From Endoryza sp044226045 (GTDB lineage: Bacteria; Bacteroidota; Bacteroidia; Chitinophagales; Chitinophagaceae), in contig JBGAHR010000011.1 in NCBI GenBank assembly GCA_044226045.1, forward strand, positions 40,082 through 104,081: a stretch of 64,000 nucleotides of DNA, in the 5' to 3' direction. Shown one piece after another: positions 8,414-18,323 of the stretch. Every line of letters begins with the position of its first letter. The stretch's first letter is position 1. The translations under genes and the position numbers were made by a program. Under the pieces are notes generated by a model. The model made no database searches, had not been told where the DNA came from, and worked only from the letters and a program-made list of their open reading frames with translations.

Positions 8414-9346
8414 ATGAGCTCCCAATACAAACCACTTGATCCAAATTGGCAGAATGATGATTCAATCAAATGCTGCAAAGAAAATCCCAGCGATGGTGGC
8501 GGCGGTTGCGACTGCTGTTACGACAGTTGGGTAACTGAACTGAGCGCCGTCAGGCAGAAATACGGAATAGCCAGTGAAAAAGCCAGGCAACTGAATGATG
8601 AATGGATACTTAGCGCAGCGCAACGCGATAAACTGAAAGCCTGGCTCGATGATCTTGTCGGAGCGCGGCAGCTCTCCATGGCGGTCTGCGACCAGTTTTC
8701 AGTTATGGCCAGCCAGGCTGAAAAAATTTGTACCAATACAGAAAAAACCACGGAGGCCATCCGGATACTGTTCTGCATGATCCGTGATTTCTTCAATAAA
8801 ACCGACGGCATCATCGACTCCTACAATTACATCGACAATTGCATTAAATGCATCGGAAACGATCTTCTCCCCGAAGGTAGTGGCATACGTAAATGCCTGA
8901 AGCTTTACAAAGACAAAGTGGACGCGCTTCAGAAATTAACCAAAGACCTGATCAAAGCAGTAATGACTGCCGTATCCACTTCCAACGGTTTGCATGCAGG
9001 CATTTGTTCCGATTACGGTCTGAGATATGTTATCACCGAATGGACCTGCAAACTGGGCTGCGATGAAAAGCCCTGCACGCCTACTGCAGTAGGACCTTGC
9101 GATCCGGTTACCGATAAACCCGATCCGAACGATCCCTGCAAGCTCTTACCCATTCTCAAACTGCCACTGGGCAACGATCCCTATTTTAAATGGGTACAAG
9201 ACCAATACGATGCGGATGTAAAAGCAACGGATGAACTGGGAGCCAAATTACTGGCGGCCAACAAGGAAAAAGAAGCATTGTCTGCCTGTCAGACCAGCCT
9301 GGAGCAGGCAATCAAAGAAGTAGATCCGAAAGAACTGTGCAAATAA
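8414..9346 (+). CDS. Cysteine-rich coiled-coil protein B of the eCIS
   Basis: This 310-aa protein has the same layout as its upstream neighbour. An N-terminal Cys cluster (CCKE, CDCCYDSW) leads into long charged helices (about residues 35-190). A second Cys group (KLGCDEKPC, GPCDP, DPCK) and a final helical tail with two Cys follow. Direct sequence similarity to protein A is low to my eye, so common ancestry is suggested by architecture and position, not proven. It precedes the two tube genes by 24 bp. No signal peptide or membrane segment. Function unknown; structural role inferred from position. Confidence 0.8.
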   Translation: MSSQYKPLDPNWQNDDSIKCCKENPSDGGGGCDCCYDSWVTELSAVRQKYGIASEKARQLNDEWILSAAQRDKLKAWLDDLVGARQLSMAVCDQFSVMASQAEKICTNTEKTTEAIRILFCMIRDFFNKTDGIIDSYNYIDNCIKCIGNDLLPEGSGIRKCLKLYKDKVDALQKLTKDLIKAVMTAVSTSNGLHAGICSDYGLRYVITEWTCKLGCDEKPCTPTAVGPCDPVTDKPDPNDPCKLLPILKLPLGNDPYFKWVQDQYDADVKATDELGAKLLAANKEKEALSACQTSLEQAIKEVDPKELCK

Positions 9347-9370
9347 TTAACCCACTTAAAAAATTAAATC

Positions 9371-9835
9371 ATGGCAGATAATTTCAAATACCCGCTCCCA
9401 AAATTTCATTTTGAAGTGAACTGGGGAGGCACGCGAATGGGCTTCACGGAAGTGACCGGTCTTGAATTCGAAACACAGGTGATCGAATACAGGGAAGGGA
9501 ACAGTCCAGTGCTGAGCCCGCACGCACAACCCGGTTTGCGTAAGCTCACACATGTAACCCTGAAAAGAGGTACCGTCCTGGAAGACTTTGAATTCTTCAA
9601 ACTCTGGAGAGAGACTTCCAAATTCCAGGAAAGTAATAAAATCAAGAAAGTGTTTCGAAGGGATGTTACCATAAAACTGTTGAATGAAGAACATCAGCCC
9701 ATCATTTCCTGGACACTGCTGAATGCCTGGCCCACCAAAGTGCAATCGACCGATCTGAAAGCCGATGGTAACGAAGTAGCCATTGAAACCATGGAGCTGG
9801 TTCACGAAGGATTGAGCATTGTTGAAGCCAAATAA
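9371..9835 (+). CDS. Tail tube protein 1 (gp19/Hcp fold)
   Basis: This 154-aa protein matches T4 gp19-like tube proteins: PKFHFEVNWGG at the start, FTEVTGLEFETQVIEYREG, LKRGTVLEDFEFFKLW, and a C-terminal strand ending VAIETMELVHEGL. Stacked hexamers form the inner tube. With the next gene it makes a pair of different tube proteins, as in Afp1/Afp5-type systems. One of the two usually forms the long tube and the other the first ring on the baseplate; which is which cannot be told here. Confidence 0.94.
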   Translation: MADNFKYPLPKFHFEVNWGGTRMGFTEVTGLEFETQVIEYREGNSPVLSPHAQPGLRKLTHVTLKRGTVLEDFEFFKLWRETSKFQESNKIKKVFRRDVTIKLLNEEHQPIISWTLLNAWPTKVQSTDLKADGNEVAIETMELVHEGLSIVEAK

Positions 9836-9841
9836 TAACCT

Positions 9842-10312
9842 ATGTCAGACGCGGCTCCACAGGCATTTTACCAGACTGTCAACTTTCATTTTAAAGTCGA
9901 TTTCAATTTCGATTCGGGTGATGGCGTAGATGTACGGTTTCAATCGGTGACAGGACTCGATTCCGTTCTTGAAACCGAAACCATTAAGGAAGGAGGTGAA
10001 AATCGGTTTGAGCATGTATTGCCGGTGAGAAGGAAATACGGGCCGTTGATGTTGAAAAGAGGGCTGTTAAAACCGGGCGACTCCTCCCTGACCAAGTGGC
10101 TGAAAGACACTTTCGATGGTAACCTGGTAACACCAATTGAAACCGTAAACATCAGTCTGCTGGGAGAAGACCATCAGGCGCTCATGCATTGGACGATCAA
10201 CAATGTGTGGCCGCGAAGCTGGAAAGTAGGCGAATTAAATGCTGAGCGCGGAGAGGTTCTAATTGAAACACTGGAGTTGAATTACAATCGTCTCATCTTT
10301 AATAAATCCTGA
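9842..10312 (+). CDS. Tail tube protein 2 (gp19/Hcp fold)
   Basis: This 156-aa protein is a diverged paralogue of the gene 6 bp upstream. It shares the order of blocks: VNFHFKVDFNF, FQSVTGLDSVLETETIKEGG, LMLKRGLLKPG, HQALMHWTINNVWP, VLIETLELNYNRL. It has an extended loop at residues 25-33 (DSGDGVDV). It is likely the tube-initiating or baseplate-proximal ring by analogy with the second tube genes of other eCIS loci. Confidence 0.92.
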   Translation: MSDAAPQAFYQTVNFHFKVDFNFDSGDGVDVRFQSVTGLDSVLETETIKEGGENRFEHVLPVRRKYGPLMLKRGLLKPGDSSLTKWLKDTFDGNLVTPIETVNISLLGEDHQALMHWTINNVWPRSWKVGELNAERGEVLIETLELNYNRLIFNKS

Positions 10313-10314
10313 TT

Positions 10315-10491
10315 ATGCCAATAGAAATCCGAGAGCTGGTAATCAAGGCCACCATCAACCAGGATGATGCAGGCGCCACCAAAACTTCGCCCAATACCCA
10401 GTCTGGAAACCTGTCTGCCACCACCGAACAGATCGTACAAACCTGCGTGGAAAAAGTGCTGGAAATTCTCAAGACAAAAAATCAACGTTAA
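10315..10491 (+). CDS. DUF5908-type small eCIS protein
   Basis: A 58-aa frame starts at the ATG two bases after the tube-2 stop and ends one base before the next ATG. It begins MPIEIRELVIKATI, typical of the DUF5908 proteins found next to eCIS tube genes, and ends in a short amphipathic helix (VQTCVEKVLEIL). Tight packing at both ends supports that it is real. The role is unknown in general; a small baseplate or chaperone part is inferred from consistent position. Confidence 0.82.
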   Translation: MPIEIRELVIKATINQDDAGATKTSPNTQSGNLSATTEQIVQTCVEKVLEILKTKNQR

Positions 10492-10492
10492 C

Positions 10493-11182
10493 ATGGAGCT
10501 GGCCAAATTCGAGATAAAATCCTTTTCTGACAATGAATTCAAGAAAGATGGAGGCAAGAAAGACTTCAAGCTGCCCATCAACCCGGAAACATTTACCCGG
10601 AACCTGAAAGTGGAAAGAGATACCACCAAGGGACATGGTAATAACCAGACAAACTCAAAATTTGTCGGAACCGCACCGGAAGAACTGAAACTTGAATTTA
10701 TACTCGATGGAACAGGTACGATGGAAGGTTACCTGGATTCCATGAAAAAGATGCCAGTCAAGGATCAATTGAAAACGCTGGTAGATTGTGTATACAATTA
10801 CGATGGCAAGATCCACTCGCCGCGATACCTCAAAATACTGTATGGATCGGAGTTGAAGATAGATTGCGTATTGACGAGTCTTGATATCAATTATACCTTG
10901 TTCAATGCTGACGGATCACCGCTCCGGGCAAGAATATCTGCCAACTTCCTTCAGTATTTCGCTCCCGAAACAAGGGCGAAGAAAGAAAGAAACAGCTCGC
11001 CGGATCTCACCCATCAGCGAATCGTAAAAGCGGGCGACCGGTTGTTTCAGTTAACCTTTGAGATTTATGATGATCCCAAATACCTGTTGCAGGTGGGAAG
11101 AAAAAACGATCTGACCAGTGTTCGAAACCTGACGCCCGGGAGAGAGCTATTCTTTTATCCATTCGATAAAACAGAAGCCTGA
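10493..11182 (+). CDS. CIS tube-associated LysM-type hub protein (Pvc7-like)
   Basis: The ATG at 10493 gives 229 aa beginning MELAKFEIKSFSDNEF. An earlier in-frame start at 10364 lies inside the DUF5908 gene and is rejected. The N-terminal domain has the CIS tube protein pattern FKLPINPETFTRNLKV. The centre has LKLEFILDGTGTMEG and PRYLKILYG, and the end is LysM-like (RNLTPGRELFFYP). In Afp7/Pvc7 and gp53-type proteins this links the central spike hub to the tube or baseplate. Stop and next start overlap (TGATG). Confidence 0.88.
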   Translation: MELAKFEIKSFSDNEFKKDGGKKDFKLPINPETFTRNLKVERDTTKGHGNNQTNSKFVGTAPEELKLEFILDGTGTMEGYLDSMKKMPVKDQLKTLVDCVYNYDGKIHSPRYLKILYGSELKIDCVLTSLDINYTLFNADGSPLRARISANFLQYFAPETRAKKERNSSPDLTHQRIVKAGDRLFQLTFEIYDDPKYLLQVGRKNDLTSVRNLTPGRELFFYPFDKTEA

Positions 11183-12954
11183 TGCAGGAAATCAGTTTAA
11201 CCAATACTTCCGAACACGATGTGTGCACCTACGACATCCTGGTAGAAGAAAAGGCTATTTCGGCCGAATACCAGGTGATGTCGCTTTCGGTATTGAAGGA
11301 AATCAACCGGGTGCCTATGGCCACCATCGTTCTGAGAGACGGGGAGGCTGCTGCCAGGGATTTTGAAATCAGCAGCCGGGAAGACTTCATCCCCGGAAAG
11401 AAGATCAGAATCAAGATCGGCCGGGATAGTAAAAACAAACAGGTCTTCAAAGGAATCATCGTAAGACATACGATCCGGGTGAAAAATAATGGACACAGCG
11501 AACTGCAATTGCACTGTTATGATGAAACTGTTCGTATGACCATGGGAAGACATAGCCGGTATTATGAAGACATCAGGGACAATGAAGTAATAGACGACCT
11601 CGGCAGAAGATATTCGGGTGTTTCCACCAAAGCAAAAAAAACCAGTCACAAACATCGGGAGCTGATACAACACCATATCAGCGACTGGGATTTTATTCTT
11701 CTCCGGGCAGAAGCCAACGGAATGCTGGTGAACGTGAATGACGGGGAAATAGAAGTCTCCACCCCGGCTACCGCAGACAAACCAGCCCTTCAATGCACCT
11801 ATGGCGACTCCGTCATTGAACTCGAAGCCGAAATAGATTCAAGATACCAGTGGAAAAAAGTCAGCGGCAATTCCTGGGATTATGCAAATCAACAGCTTTT
11901 TGAGGCCAATGCAAGCAATCCATCGATCGAAGAACCCGGAAATATTCGGGGAGAAAAACTTTCGGAGGTGGCCAGCCCGGATAAGTTTCTTTTACATCAT
12001 AGCGGGCATGTGATTCAACAGGAACTGCAGGACTGGGTAGACGCCACTATGATGAGAAGCAGACTGGGTAAAATAAGAGGACGGATCAGGTTTACGGGAA
12101 TCGCAGACATTCTGCCCGGAAAAATGATACAGTTGGACGGCGTGGGTAACCGCTTTAAAGGGAAAGTCTTTGTCACCTCGGTACGACACGATGTAGGCAA
12201 CGGCATCTGGGAAACCCATGTGCAGATCGGTCTCGATCCTGAACGATTTGCCGACCAGCACAAAGACATTGCCGACGCTGAAGCAGCGGGACTTATCGGA
12301 TCGATCAGGGGTTTGCAAATCGGCAAGGTTGTTCAGTTGCAGGGTGACCCAGACGGGCAACACAGAATTCTGGTACGCATTCCTGTTATAGACAAGAATG
12401 CCCGGGGCGCCTGGATGCGGGTAGCCAGCCTGGATGCCGGAAAAGACCGTGGCGCTTTCTTCCGACCGGAAATAGATGATGAAGTCATCGTTGGATTTAT
12501 CAACGACGACCCGAGAGATGCTGTTATCCTGGGAATGCTGCACAGCAGCGCCAATGGAGCACCGATTGAAACGAAGGATGTCAATCACGAAAAAGGATTC
12601 ACGACACGCAGCAAAATGCATCTATACTTCAATGATGATAAGAAAAAAATAATCCTCGATACTCCGGCAGGCAATAGCCTGTCGCTGGACGAAAGCGAAC
12701 AAAAGATTACTATTCAGGACCAGAACAGCAATGCGATTACCATGTCGCCATCAGGTATAAAAATCGAGAGCCAGAAAAACATCGATATCGAAGCACAGGT
12801 GAACCTCACCCTTAAAGCAGGAGCATCTTTGAAAATAGGAGGAGTTACCATTTCCATTGCGGCTGACGGAAATGTTTCGGTAGAAGGCGCCATGGCAAAA
12901 CTGAGTGGTAATGGGATTGCCGAGATTTCAGCGGCGATGGTAAAAATCAATTAA
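11182..12954 (+). CDS. Central spike protein, VgrG/gp27-gp5-like (Pvc8)
   Basis: This 590-aa protein has gp27-like domains (about residues 1-370, with VLKEINRVPMATIVLRDG near the start and GRIRFTGIADILPG later). An OB-fold gp5-like domain follows (about 375-460, GKVVQLQGDPDGQHRILVRI). A repetitive beta-helix completes it (about 490-590, runs of KITIQDQNSNAITMSP type). It forms the trimeric spike under the tube. No C-terminal effector extension is present. It is 10 bp before the PAAR gene that should sharpen its tip. Confidence 0.94.
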   Translation: MQEISLTNTSEHDVCTYDILVEEKAISAEYQVMSLSVLKEINRVPMATIVLRDGEAAARDFEISSREDFIPGKKIRIKIGRDSKNKQVFKGIIVRHTIRVKNNGHSELQLHCYDETVRMTMGRHSRYYEDIRDNEVIDDLGRRYSGVSTKAKKTSHKHRELIQHHISDWDFILLRAEANGMLVNVNDGEIEVSTPATADKPALQCTYGDSVIELEAEIDSRYQWKKVSGNSWDYANQQLFEANASNPSIEEPGNIRGEKLSEVASPDKFLLHHSGHVIQQELQDWVDATMMRSRLGKIRGRIRFTGIADILPGKMIQLDGVGNRFKGKVFVTSVRHDVGNGIWETHVQIGLDPERFADQHKDIADAEAAGLIGSIRGLQIGKVVQLQGDPDGQHRILVRIPVIDKNARGAWMRVASLDAGKDRGAFFRPEIDDEVIVGFINDDPRDAVILGMLHSSANGAPIETKDVNHEKGFTTRSKMHLYFNDDKKKIILDTPAGNSLSLDESEQKITIQDQNSNAITMSPSGIKIESQKNIDIEAQVNLTLKAGASLKIGGVTISIAADGNVSVEGAMAKLSGNGIAEISAAMVKIN

Positions 12955-12964
12955 TAAAAAAACT

Positions 12965-13258
12965 ATGCCCCCCGCAGCCAGATTAGGAGATATGCATACC
13001 TGTCCGATGGTAAATCCCGGACCCGTGCCCCATGTGGGCGGACCTGTAGTGGGTCCGGGTGCCGCAACCGTTCTGATAGGTGGCCAGCCGGCCGCCAAAG
13101 TGGGTGATCTTTTGGTATGTACAGGTCCGCCGGATTCAATAGTGAAAGGTTCTTCCACCGTATTCATCATGGGAATGCCTGCGGCCCGAATGGGAGATAA
13201 TACCGCACATGGCGGGGTGATCGTACAAGGACTTCCAACCGTTATGATTGGTGGTTAA
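12965..13258 (+). CDS. PAAR-repeat spike tip protein
   Basis: This 97-aa protein has the PAAR pattern: MPPAARLGDMHTCPMVNPGP at the start, GGQPAAKVGDLLVCTGPPD in the middle and MPAARMGDNTAHGG at the end. Conserved His/Cys (His12, Cys14, Cys in LVCTG, His in TAHGG) are the usual metal ligands at the cone tip. There is no fused toxin domain, so cargo is expected elsewhere, for example in the tube lumen. Confidence 0.95.
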   Translation: MPPAARLGDMHTCPMVNPGPVPHVGGPVVGPGAATVLIGGQPAAKVGDLLVCTGPPDSIVKGSSTVFIMGMPAARMGDNTAHGGVIVQGLPTVMIGG

Positions 13259-13269
13259 AACAAGAAAAC

Positions 13270-13692
13270 ATGACTAAACCAAACTCATTTCTCGGAACAG
13301 GCTGGTCCTTCCCTCCTTCTTTCGAAAGGGAAACCGGAACCGTGCAAATGGTCAGTGCAGAAGATGACATCCGTCAAAGCCTGAACATTCTCCTGTCGAC
13401 CAGCCTGGGCGAAAGAGCCATGCAACCGAAATACGGATGCAACCTGAACGATTATCTGTTTGAGCCACTGAACAGTTCTGTAATTGGTTATATAAAGGAC
13501 CTGGTGGAACATGCCATCCTGTACTACGAACCCAGAATCATTGCCGATAAGATAGAAGTCACCGCACAGGATTCCATGGAAATCATTGAAGGCAGGTTTA
13601 CCATTTCTATTGAATACCTCATACCGGAAACCAACTCGCGATTCAACTATGTATACGACTATTATAGTAATGAAGCCCTGAAACCAGCATAA
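13270..13692 (+). CDS. gp25-like baseplate wedge protein
   Basis: This 140-aa protein matches the GPW/gp25 family. It has FLGTGWSFPP at the start, then DIRQSLNILLSTSLGERAMQ and YGCNLNDYLFEP. The family starts sheath polymerisation from the baseplate and has a lysozyme-like name but no such activity here. The order PAAR, gp25, J-type proteins is the standard eCIS baseplate order. Confidence 0.95.
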   Translation: MTKPNSFLGTGWSFPPSFERETGTVQMVSAEDDIRQSLNILLSTSLGERAMQPKYGCNLNDYLFEPLNSSVIGYIKDLVEHAILYYEPRIIADKIEVTAQDSMEIIEGRFTISIEYLIPETNSRFNYVYDYYSNEALKPA

Positions 13693-13706
13693 AGAACTGA
13701 TCAAGT

Positions 13707-16700
13707 ATGTTTGACTGCAATCAACTTTATCACCCATTTCAAAATGATCCCGGCACGAGTCAGCGGCAGCGGGTTATAGATCAGCTGTTGTCTGAGGACA
13801 TCCGTATTGATGGCCGTACCCTCTCCGATCTGCTCCAGTATTTTTATGATCTTTCCGGCTCCATTCGTTTCTATGATTCATCACTGGCGGTAAGTGACTG
13901 GCGTCCTTTCTTCGAAAACAGTCTTCCTTTTGCGCTTGCTCGCATTTCGCGGCACGACCATGAGGGGAAAAAGGGAAAATTTGATCAATACAAGCTCGCC
14001 TTCAACAGGAAACCCTCTTCCTCCGGATTACAACTTCTACTCTATTTTATTTATTACAACGGGTTTTCGCAAATACATAAGTGGAACGAAACCCTGCGCG
14101 ATCAGCAACTCGAGTTCGGCACCACCCTTCGGGCGCTCATTCGGAACAGCCTCTCCGTTGAACTGAAAAATTTTATTATCCTGGTGAATGATTGCCGAAA
14201 ACTGTTTGGCATAAAACCACCCGACTTCAGCCGGTTTCTGGATACGGCCGAACAAGATGACTGGCAACTGCAAATACAGCATCTTTATTCGCAAACAATC
14301 ATCAGCACACAGCCGGGGCATTGTCAACTGCTTAAAGACTACTACGACAAGCTGACCCTGATCTGGAAAACACTGACAGATGCCATCAGTAAGTTGTCAC
14401 CGGATGCGGAAAAGGATATACAGAACAGTTTACTCCCCGCAGCAGAAGAACTAAAAGAAAAACATTCTCCGCATCTGGCACTTGTCTTTGCCTTTTTGAG
14501 ATTATTCAATCAGCTGCAGAATGAGTTAAACAGGAAAACAAAGGAACACCTGAAATACTTCTACACAGAAGTGTTACAAATAAAATCAAGTGAAGCAGAA
14601 CCGGACCGCGTCAACATCGTATTTGAAATTCAAAAAATCCTGAAGGATCAGTATCAAAAGCATAAAATTAACCAAAACACCCTGTTAAACGGTGGACGGG
14701 ACGGTAAGAATGTGGATATGCTCTTCGCTACAGATGAGGAACTGATTCTTAACGAAACGCAGATCGCTGAGGTAAAGACGCTCTATTTGAATAACCAGGA
14801 AGTCTTGACTGCCCTCGACAAAAATGGCAAGCCTACAACCTATCTGGAAGGTGTATATATGGCGCCTGCTGCAGACAAAGCAGATGGTGTAGAAAAAGAC
14901 TTCAGGGAAACAGATCCGCAAAACTGGTATACGCTTGGCAGCAAGTACAGTAAATTCCTGGCCCCCGGCAGCCGCTCTCTGCAACAACATCCTTATGCCA
15001 GACTGGGTTTCTTACTGGCAGCGCCGGTGCTTTACCTGAAAGAAGGGAAACGAAACATTACCCTTACGATTAAATGCAGACTGGATAATCCGTCTGTATC
15101 CCTACCCGATTATCCCGCTTTCCACCCGTCTATTCCAAATCCGGCCACCCCTAACCCCTTACATGCTGAAGTTCAGAAATTCCTGATGGAGAATCCGGGT
15201 AACGTCAATTCCAAAGCCTGTTCCTATGTATTGATTTCACAGGTCATCTTGTCGGAAGCCATGAAAGCCGGAATGAGTGAGGCAAGCAGGGACGCTATCA
15301 GAGATGAATACCTGAAAACCGGGAACACTCCCTGTTTAAATGATCCGTTGTACAGTGAGCAATCGTTGGTAAAGTCGTCTGATTGGGATGCATTCCTTGC
15401 TTTACCCGCCCATGCAACCATTTCGGCGGAAGTGGCTGTTTTGCCGGAATGGTTTACTCCCCTTTATCCATTCCGTATCCGGCTCAGCGGTGAAAAAGAA
15501 TGGATATCCCCCTCAGCCATCGAATCAATTTATATCAGCGACCCGGATGTGACCGGCGAGCATTTCTCGATGGTATTAAAAGTCGTTTTGAATGAAGACA
15601 AGCCTGCCGTTTTACCCTATAATAAAGACAATTTTGGTGTTGACCTGGGCATCAGCATGCCGGCCATAAAAATGGAATTGGAAGAAATGCCCGGCTTCCG
15701 TTTACCCACCAACAATAAGAATCCTGCAAAATGTTGCCTTAGAAAAGAGAATGACAGTGAGTTTCAGCTGGTGTCTTTGTATCACCATTTCAGAAATGTA
15801 AAGGTTCTGTCGGGTACTAAAATAGATGTTACCGTCTGCGGCTTAAAAAACTTCGTGGTACAGAACGACGAGAGTATCATGAATGTAAACGATATCCTTT
15901 TGCCTTTTGGTCCGAGGCCAAAAATTTCCTCCAATTTTTATCTGTCCTCTCCTGAAATATTCAATAAAAACTGGTCGCAGCTTGATGTTAAATTCAACTG
16001 GAAGGATCTGCCTCCCAACAAAGATTTCGGTAAATATTATCACGGATATGAAGATATTGTGCAGCCCATAACACAGGCTGATCTCGGAACTGACCGGTTT
16101 GTCTTTCGAAAAGGATTCCTCTTGGACGGAACCTGGTATCCAAATCCAACACCGAATCCTGTTCCGATTCCCTTACCACCCAATAATCCTTTCCATTTAC
16201 TTTTCCCATTGGCACCGGATCCCGGTAATCTCTGCAACGACAATCCGAGGGAATATTTATATAAATTTCTTAGAGCCGACTTCGGTTTGCCTGTCTATCA
16301 ACCAAAACCCAATATCAATTTCAACCTGCTGCCATTCACCAACGACTCCAGAAATAATTTCCTGAGACTTACACTGGTGAACCAGGATTTTCAACATTCA
16401 CGTTATGCCTATGTTTTGACAAGACAAATGCAGGCACTTGGCAAATTCCCGGATGTGTATTTTGGGCCAATCTATGATAATGTAGTGGGCAACCTTCCCT
16501 ACCAGGTGAAAACCATTCCATTTGAAGAACTGTTTCAGGCTATCAAAGATGCGTATGCAGTTGGTAAAAATTTATCAGATAACGATCCCAACTCCAGACT
16601 CAACAAGATTTTCGATGCCATAAGGGATGCTTACAATAACAACAACCCCTGGGACGTGGCCAACGAATCAGCCGCTATGAAGAAAACAGCCATGGGTAAT

Positions 16701-18323
16701 CCTCAGCCCAATGGCGGTCCGGTATCTTTTAATCCCGCAATTGGTCAGCACCCGGGTAAATTCACCAATACAGCGGAGTTTCCATCAGCCGCTGTTGATA
16801 AGATCATGAAGATATTGTACGAGCAGATCCTTACCCAGGCCAATGCTGCTGTAAACGATATTCAAAAAATACAGGTAGTAATCCCCAACGAACCGTATAC
16901 ACCACAGATTCAAAATATCCTGATAGATTACGCCGCTTCTTCTTCTCTCGAAGAAATCACCCTGGTTCACCTCCATCCATACAAAGACTGCTATGAAGTA
17001 AAGGACATTCAACTGGAGCCTACCTTATTTCCCTTCTTTATTGACCAGGGAAATCTGCATATTGGTCTTACCCAATTCCGGCCAGGAATCAATCTTACTC
17101 TGTTATTCCAGATGGCTGAAGCAACAGCGGATTCAGAGAAACTTCCTGAAGAGATCACCTGGCATTACCTCGCGAACAACCAATGGATGCCGCTTCGGAA
17201 AGGATTTGAAGTGATCGAAGACGGCTCACTGGGACTTACTACCACCGGCATTGTAAAACTTTTGCTGCCGGAAAACATGACTGATAAAAATACCGTTATG
17301 CCTTCAGGGCTGTACTGGATCAAGGCTTCAATAGCCAAGAACAGCCGGGTAGTCAGTGAAACTGTAAAAGTCTTCACGCAGGCAGTAAGTGCCACATTCC
17401 AGGTAACCAATCAAAACGATCTTAGCCGGCTTCAGACACCGCTGGAGGCCGGAACCATTGCGAAATTACTGGTGGCGGATCCACTTGTGAAAGCGGTTAA
17501 CCAACCCTTCAACGGATCTGGCGGTGCCATTGCCGAACTGGATGGAGGTTATTATCTGAGAGTAAGTGAACAATTACGACACAAAGGGAGAGCTATTCAA
17601 AAATGGGATTATGAAAGACTGGCATTGCAGGAATTTCCCTTTGTATTCAGGGCAAAATGCATCAACCACAGTATGCACACCGATGCTTCATTCTTCCGAA
17701 ATGATTTGCCGTATGCGCCTGGCTTTGTATTGCTCGCTGTCATTCCGGATCTGCGAATCATGAACGCCGGCCAGTCTCCCGAACCCAAAGTACCACTCAG
17801 CTTATTGGAAAAAATGGAAGGCTATCTTCGCCGACGCACCTCACCTTTTGTTCGCCTGAAGGTGGTTAATCCCAGATATGAAAAGGTAAATTTCTGCCTC
17901 ACCGTTACTCTGAAACAGGGAATGGATCCTTCCTTCTACACTGATCAGTTAAAATCGGACCTGACCGAATTGCTGGCTCCCTGGGCCGTCGGCAAATACC
18001 AGAAACTGGATTTTGGCCAAATTATATTCCGCTCAGATATCATTCGCTTTCTTGAAAACACCAGCTATGTAGATTTTATTCAGAAGATCCGGATGCAACA
18101 CCAGGATGACTCCGGAATCATGGCTGATATCGAAGAAGTAGTTCCATCCAGCCCACGGTCCATTCTAATCGCTGGCAATATTGAGGTTGAAATAAAAGAG
18201 AAGGAATGTCTTTCCTGGTGTAACAATCCACCCGACAACCGGAAGCCCTGCAGAGATACCGATCTTTTGGAAAACTATTGTCCACCGATCATACAGATCA
18301 ATAAAATAAAAGGCAATGGCTGA
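13707..18323 (+). CDS. Large baseplate J/gp6-type protein (Pvc11-like)
   Basis: This 1538-aa protein is recognised by its C-terminal third. There RHKGRAIQKWDYERLALQEF (about residue 1290) and a GQIIFRSDIIRFLENTSYVDFI block are typical of the J/gp47-type wedge proteins of eCIS. The N-terminal 300 residues are helical, and the centre (about 400-1100) is long, beta-rich and unassigned. It should form the wedge ring linking spike hub and sheath. Its stop overlaps the next start by 8 bp. It is large even for this family. Family call is good; domain boundaries are approximate. Confidence 0.85.
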   Translation: MFDCNQLYHPFQNDPGTSQRQRVIDQLLSEDIRIDGRTLSDLLQYFYDLSGSIRFYDSSLAVSDWRPFFENSLPFALARISRHDHEGKKGKFDQYKLAFNRKPSSSGLQLLLYFIYYNGFSQIHKWNETLRDQQLEFGTTLRALIRNSLSVELKNFIILVNDCRKLFGIKPPDFSRFLDTAEQDDWQLQIQHLYSQTIISTQPGHCQLLKDYYDKLTLIWKTLTDAISKLSPDAEKDIQNSLLPAAEELKEKHSPHLALVFAFLRLFNQLQNELNRKTKEHLKYFYTEVLQIKSSEAEPDRVNIVFEIQKILKDQYQKHKINQNTLLNGGRDGKNVDMLFATDEELILNETQIAEVKTLYLNNQEVLTALDKNGKPTTYLEGVYMAPAADKADGVEKDFRETDPQNWYTLGSKYSKFLAPGSRSLQQHPYARLGFLLAAPVLYLKEGKRNITLTIKCRLDNPSVSLPDYPAFHPSIPNPATPNPLHAEVQKFLMENPGNVNSKACSYVLISQVILSEAMKAGMSEASRDAIRDEYLKTGNTPCLNDPLYSEQSLVKSSDWDAFLALPAHATISAEVAVLPEWFTPLYPFRIRLSGEKEWISPSAIESIYISDPDVTGEHFSMVLKVVLNEDKPAVLPYNKDNFGVDLGISMPAIKMELEEMPGFRLPTNNKNPAKCCLRKENDSEFQLVSLYHHFRNVKVLSGTKIDVTVCGLKNFVVQNDESIMNVNDILLPFGPRPKISSNFYLSSPEIFNKNWSQLDVKFNWKDLPPNKDFGKYYHGYEDIVQPITQADLGTDRFVFRKGFLLDGTWYPNPTPNPVPIPLPPNNPFHLLFPLAPDPGNLCNDNPREYLYKFLRADFGLPVYQPKPNINFNLLPFTNDSRNNFLRLTLVNQDFQHSRYAYVLTRQMQALGKFPDVYFGPIYDNVVGNLPYQVKTIPFEELFQAIKDAYAVGKNLSDNDPNSRLNKIFDAIRDAYNNNNPWDVANESAAMKKTAMGNPQPNGGPVSFNPAIGQHPGKFTNTAEFPSAAVDKIMKILYEQILTQANAAVNDIQKIQVVIPNEPYTPQIQNILIDYAASSSLEEITLVHLHPYKDCYEVKDIQLEPTLFPFFIDQGNLHIGLTQFRPGINLTLLFQMAEATADSEKLPEEITWHYLANNQWMPLRKGFEVIEDGSLGLTTTGIVKLLLPENMTDKNTVMPSGLYWIKASIAKNSRVVSETVKVFTQAVSATFQVTNQNDLSRLQTPLEAGTIAKLLVADPLVKAVNQPFNGSGGAIAELDGGYYLRVSEQLRHKGRAIQKWDYERLALQEFPFVFRAKCINHSMHTDASFFRNDLPYAPGFVLLAVIPDLRIMNAGQSPEPKVPLSLLEKMEGYLRRRTSPFVRLKVVNPRYEKVNFCLTVTLKQGMDPSFYTDQLKSDLTELLAPWAVGKYQKLDFGQIIFRSDIIRFLENTSYVDFIQKIRMQHQDDSGIMADIEEVVPSSPRSILIAGNIEVEIKEKECLSWCNNPPDNRKPCRDTDLLENYCPPIIQINKIKGNG

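Noticed and set aside
10364..10492. Upstream extension of the LysM-type hub gene
   Set aside because: It lies inside the DUF5908 gene in another frame and has no family similarity; the ATG at 10493 fits.
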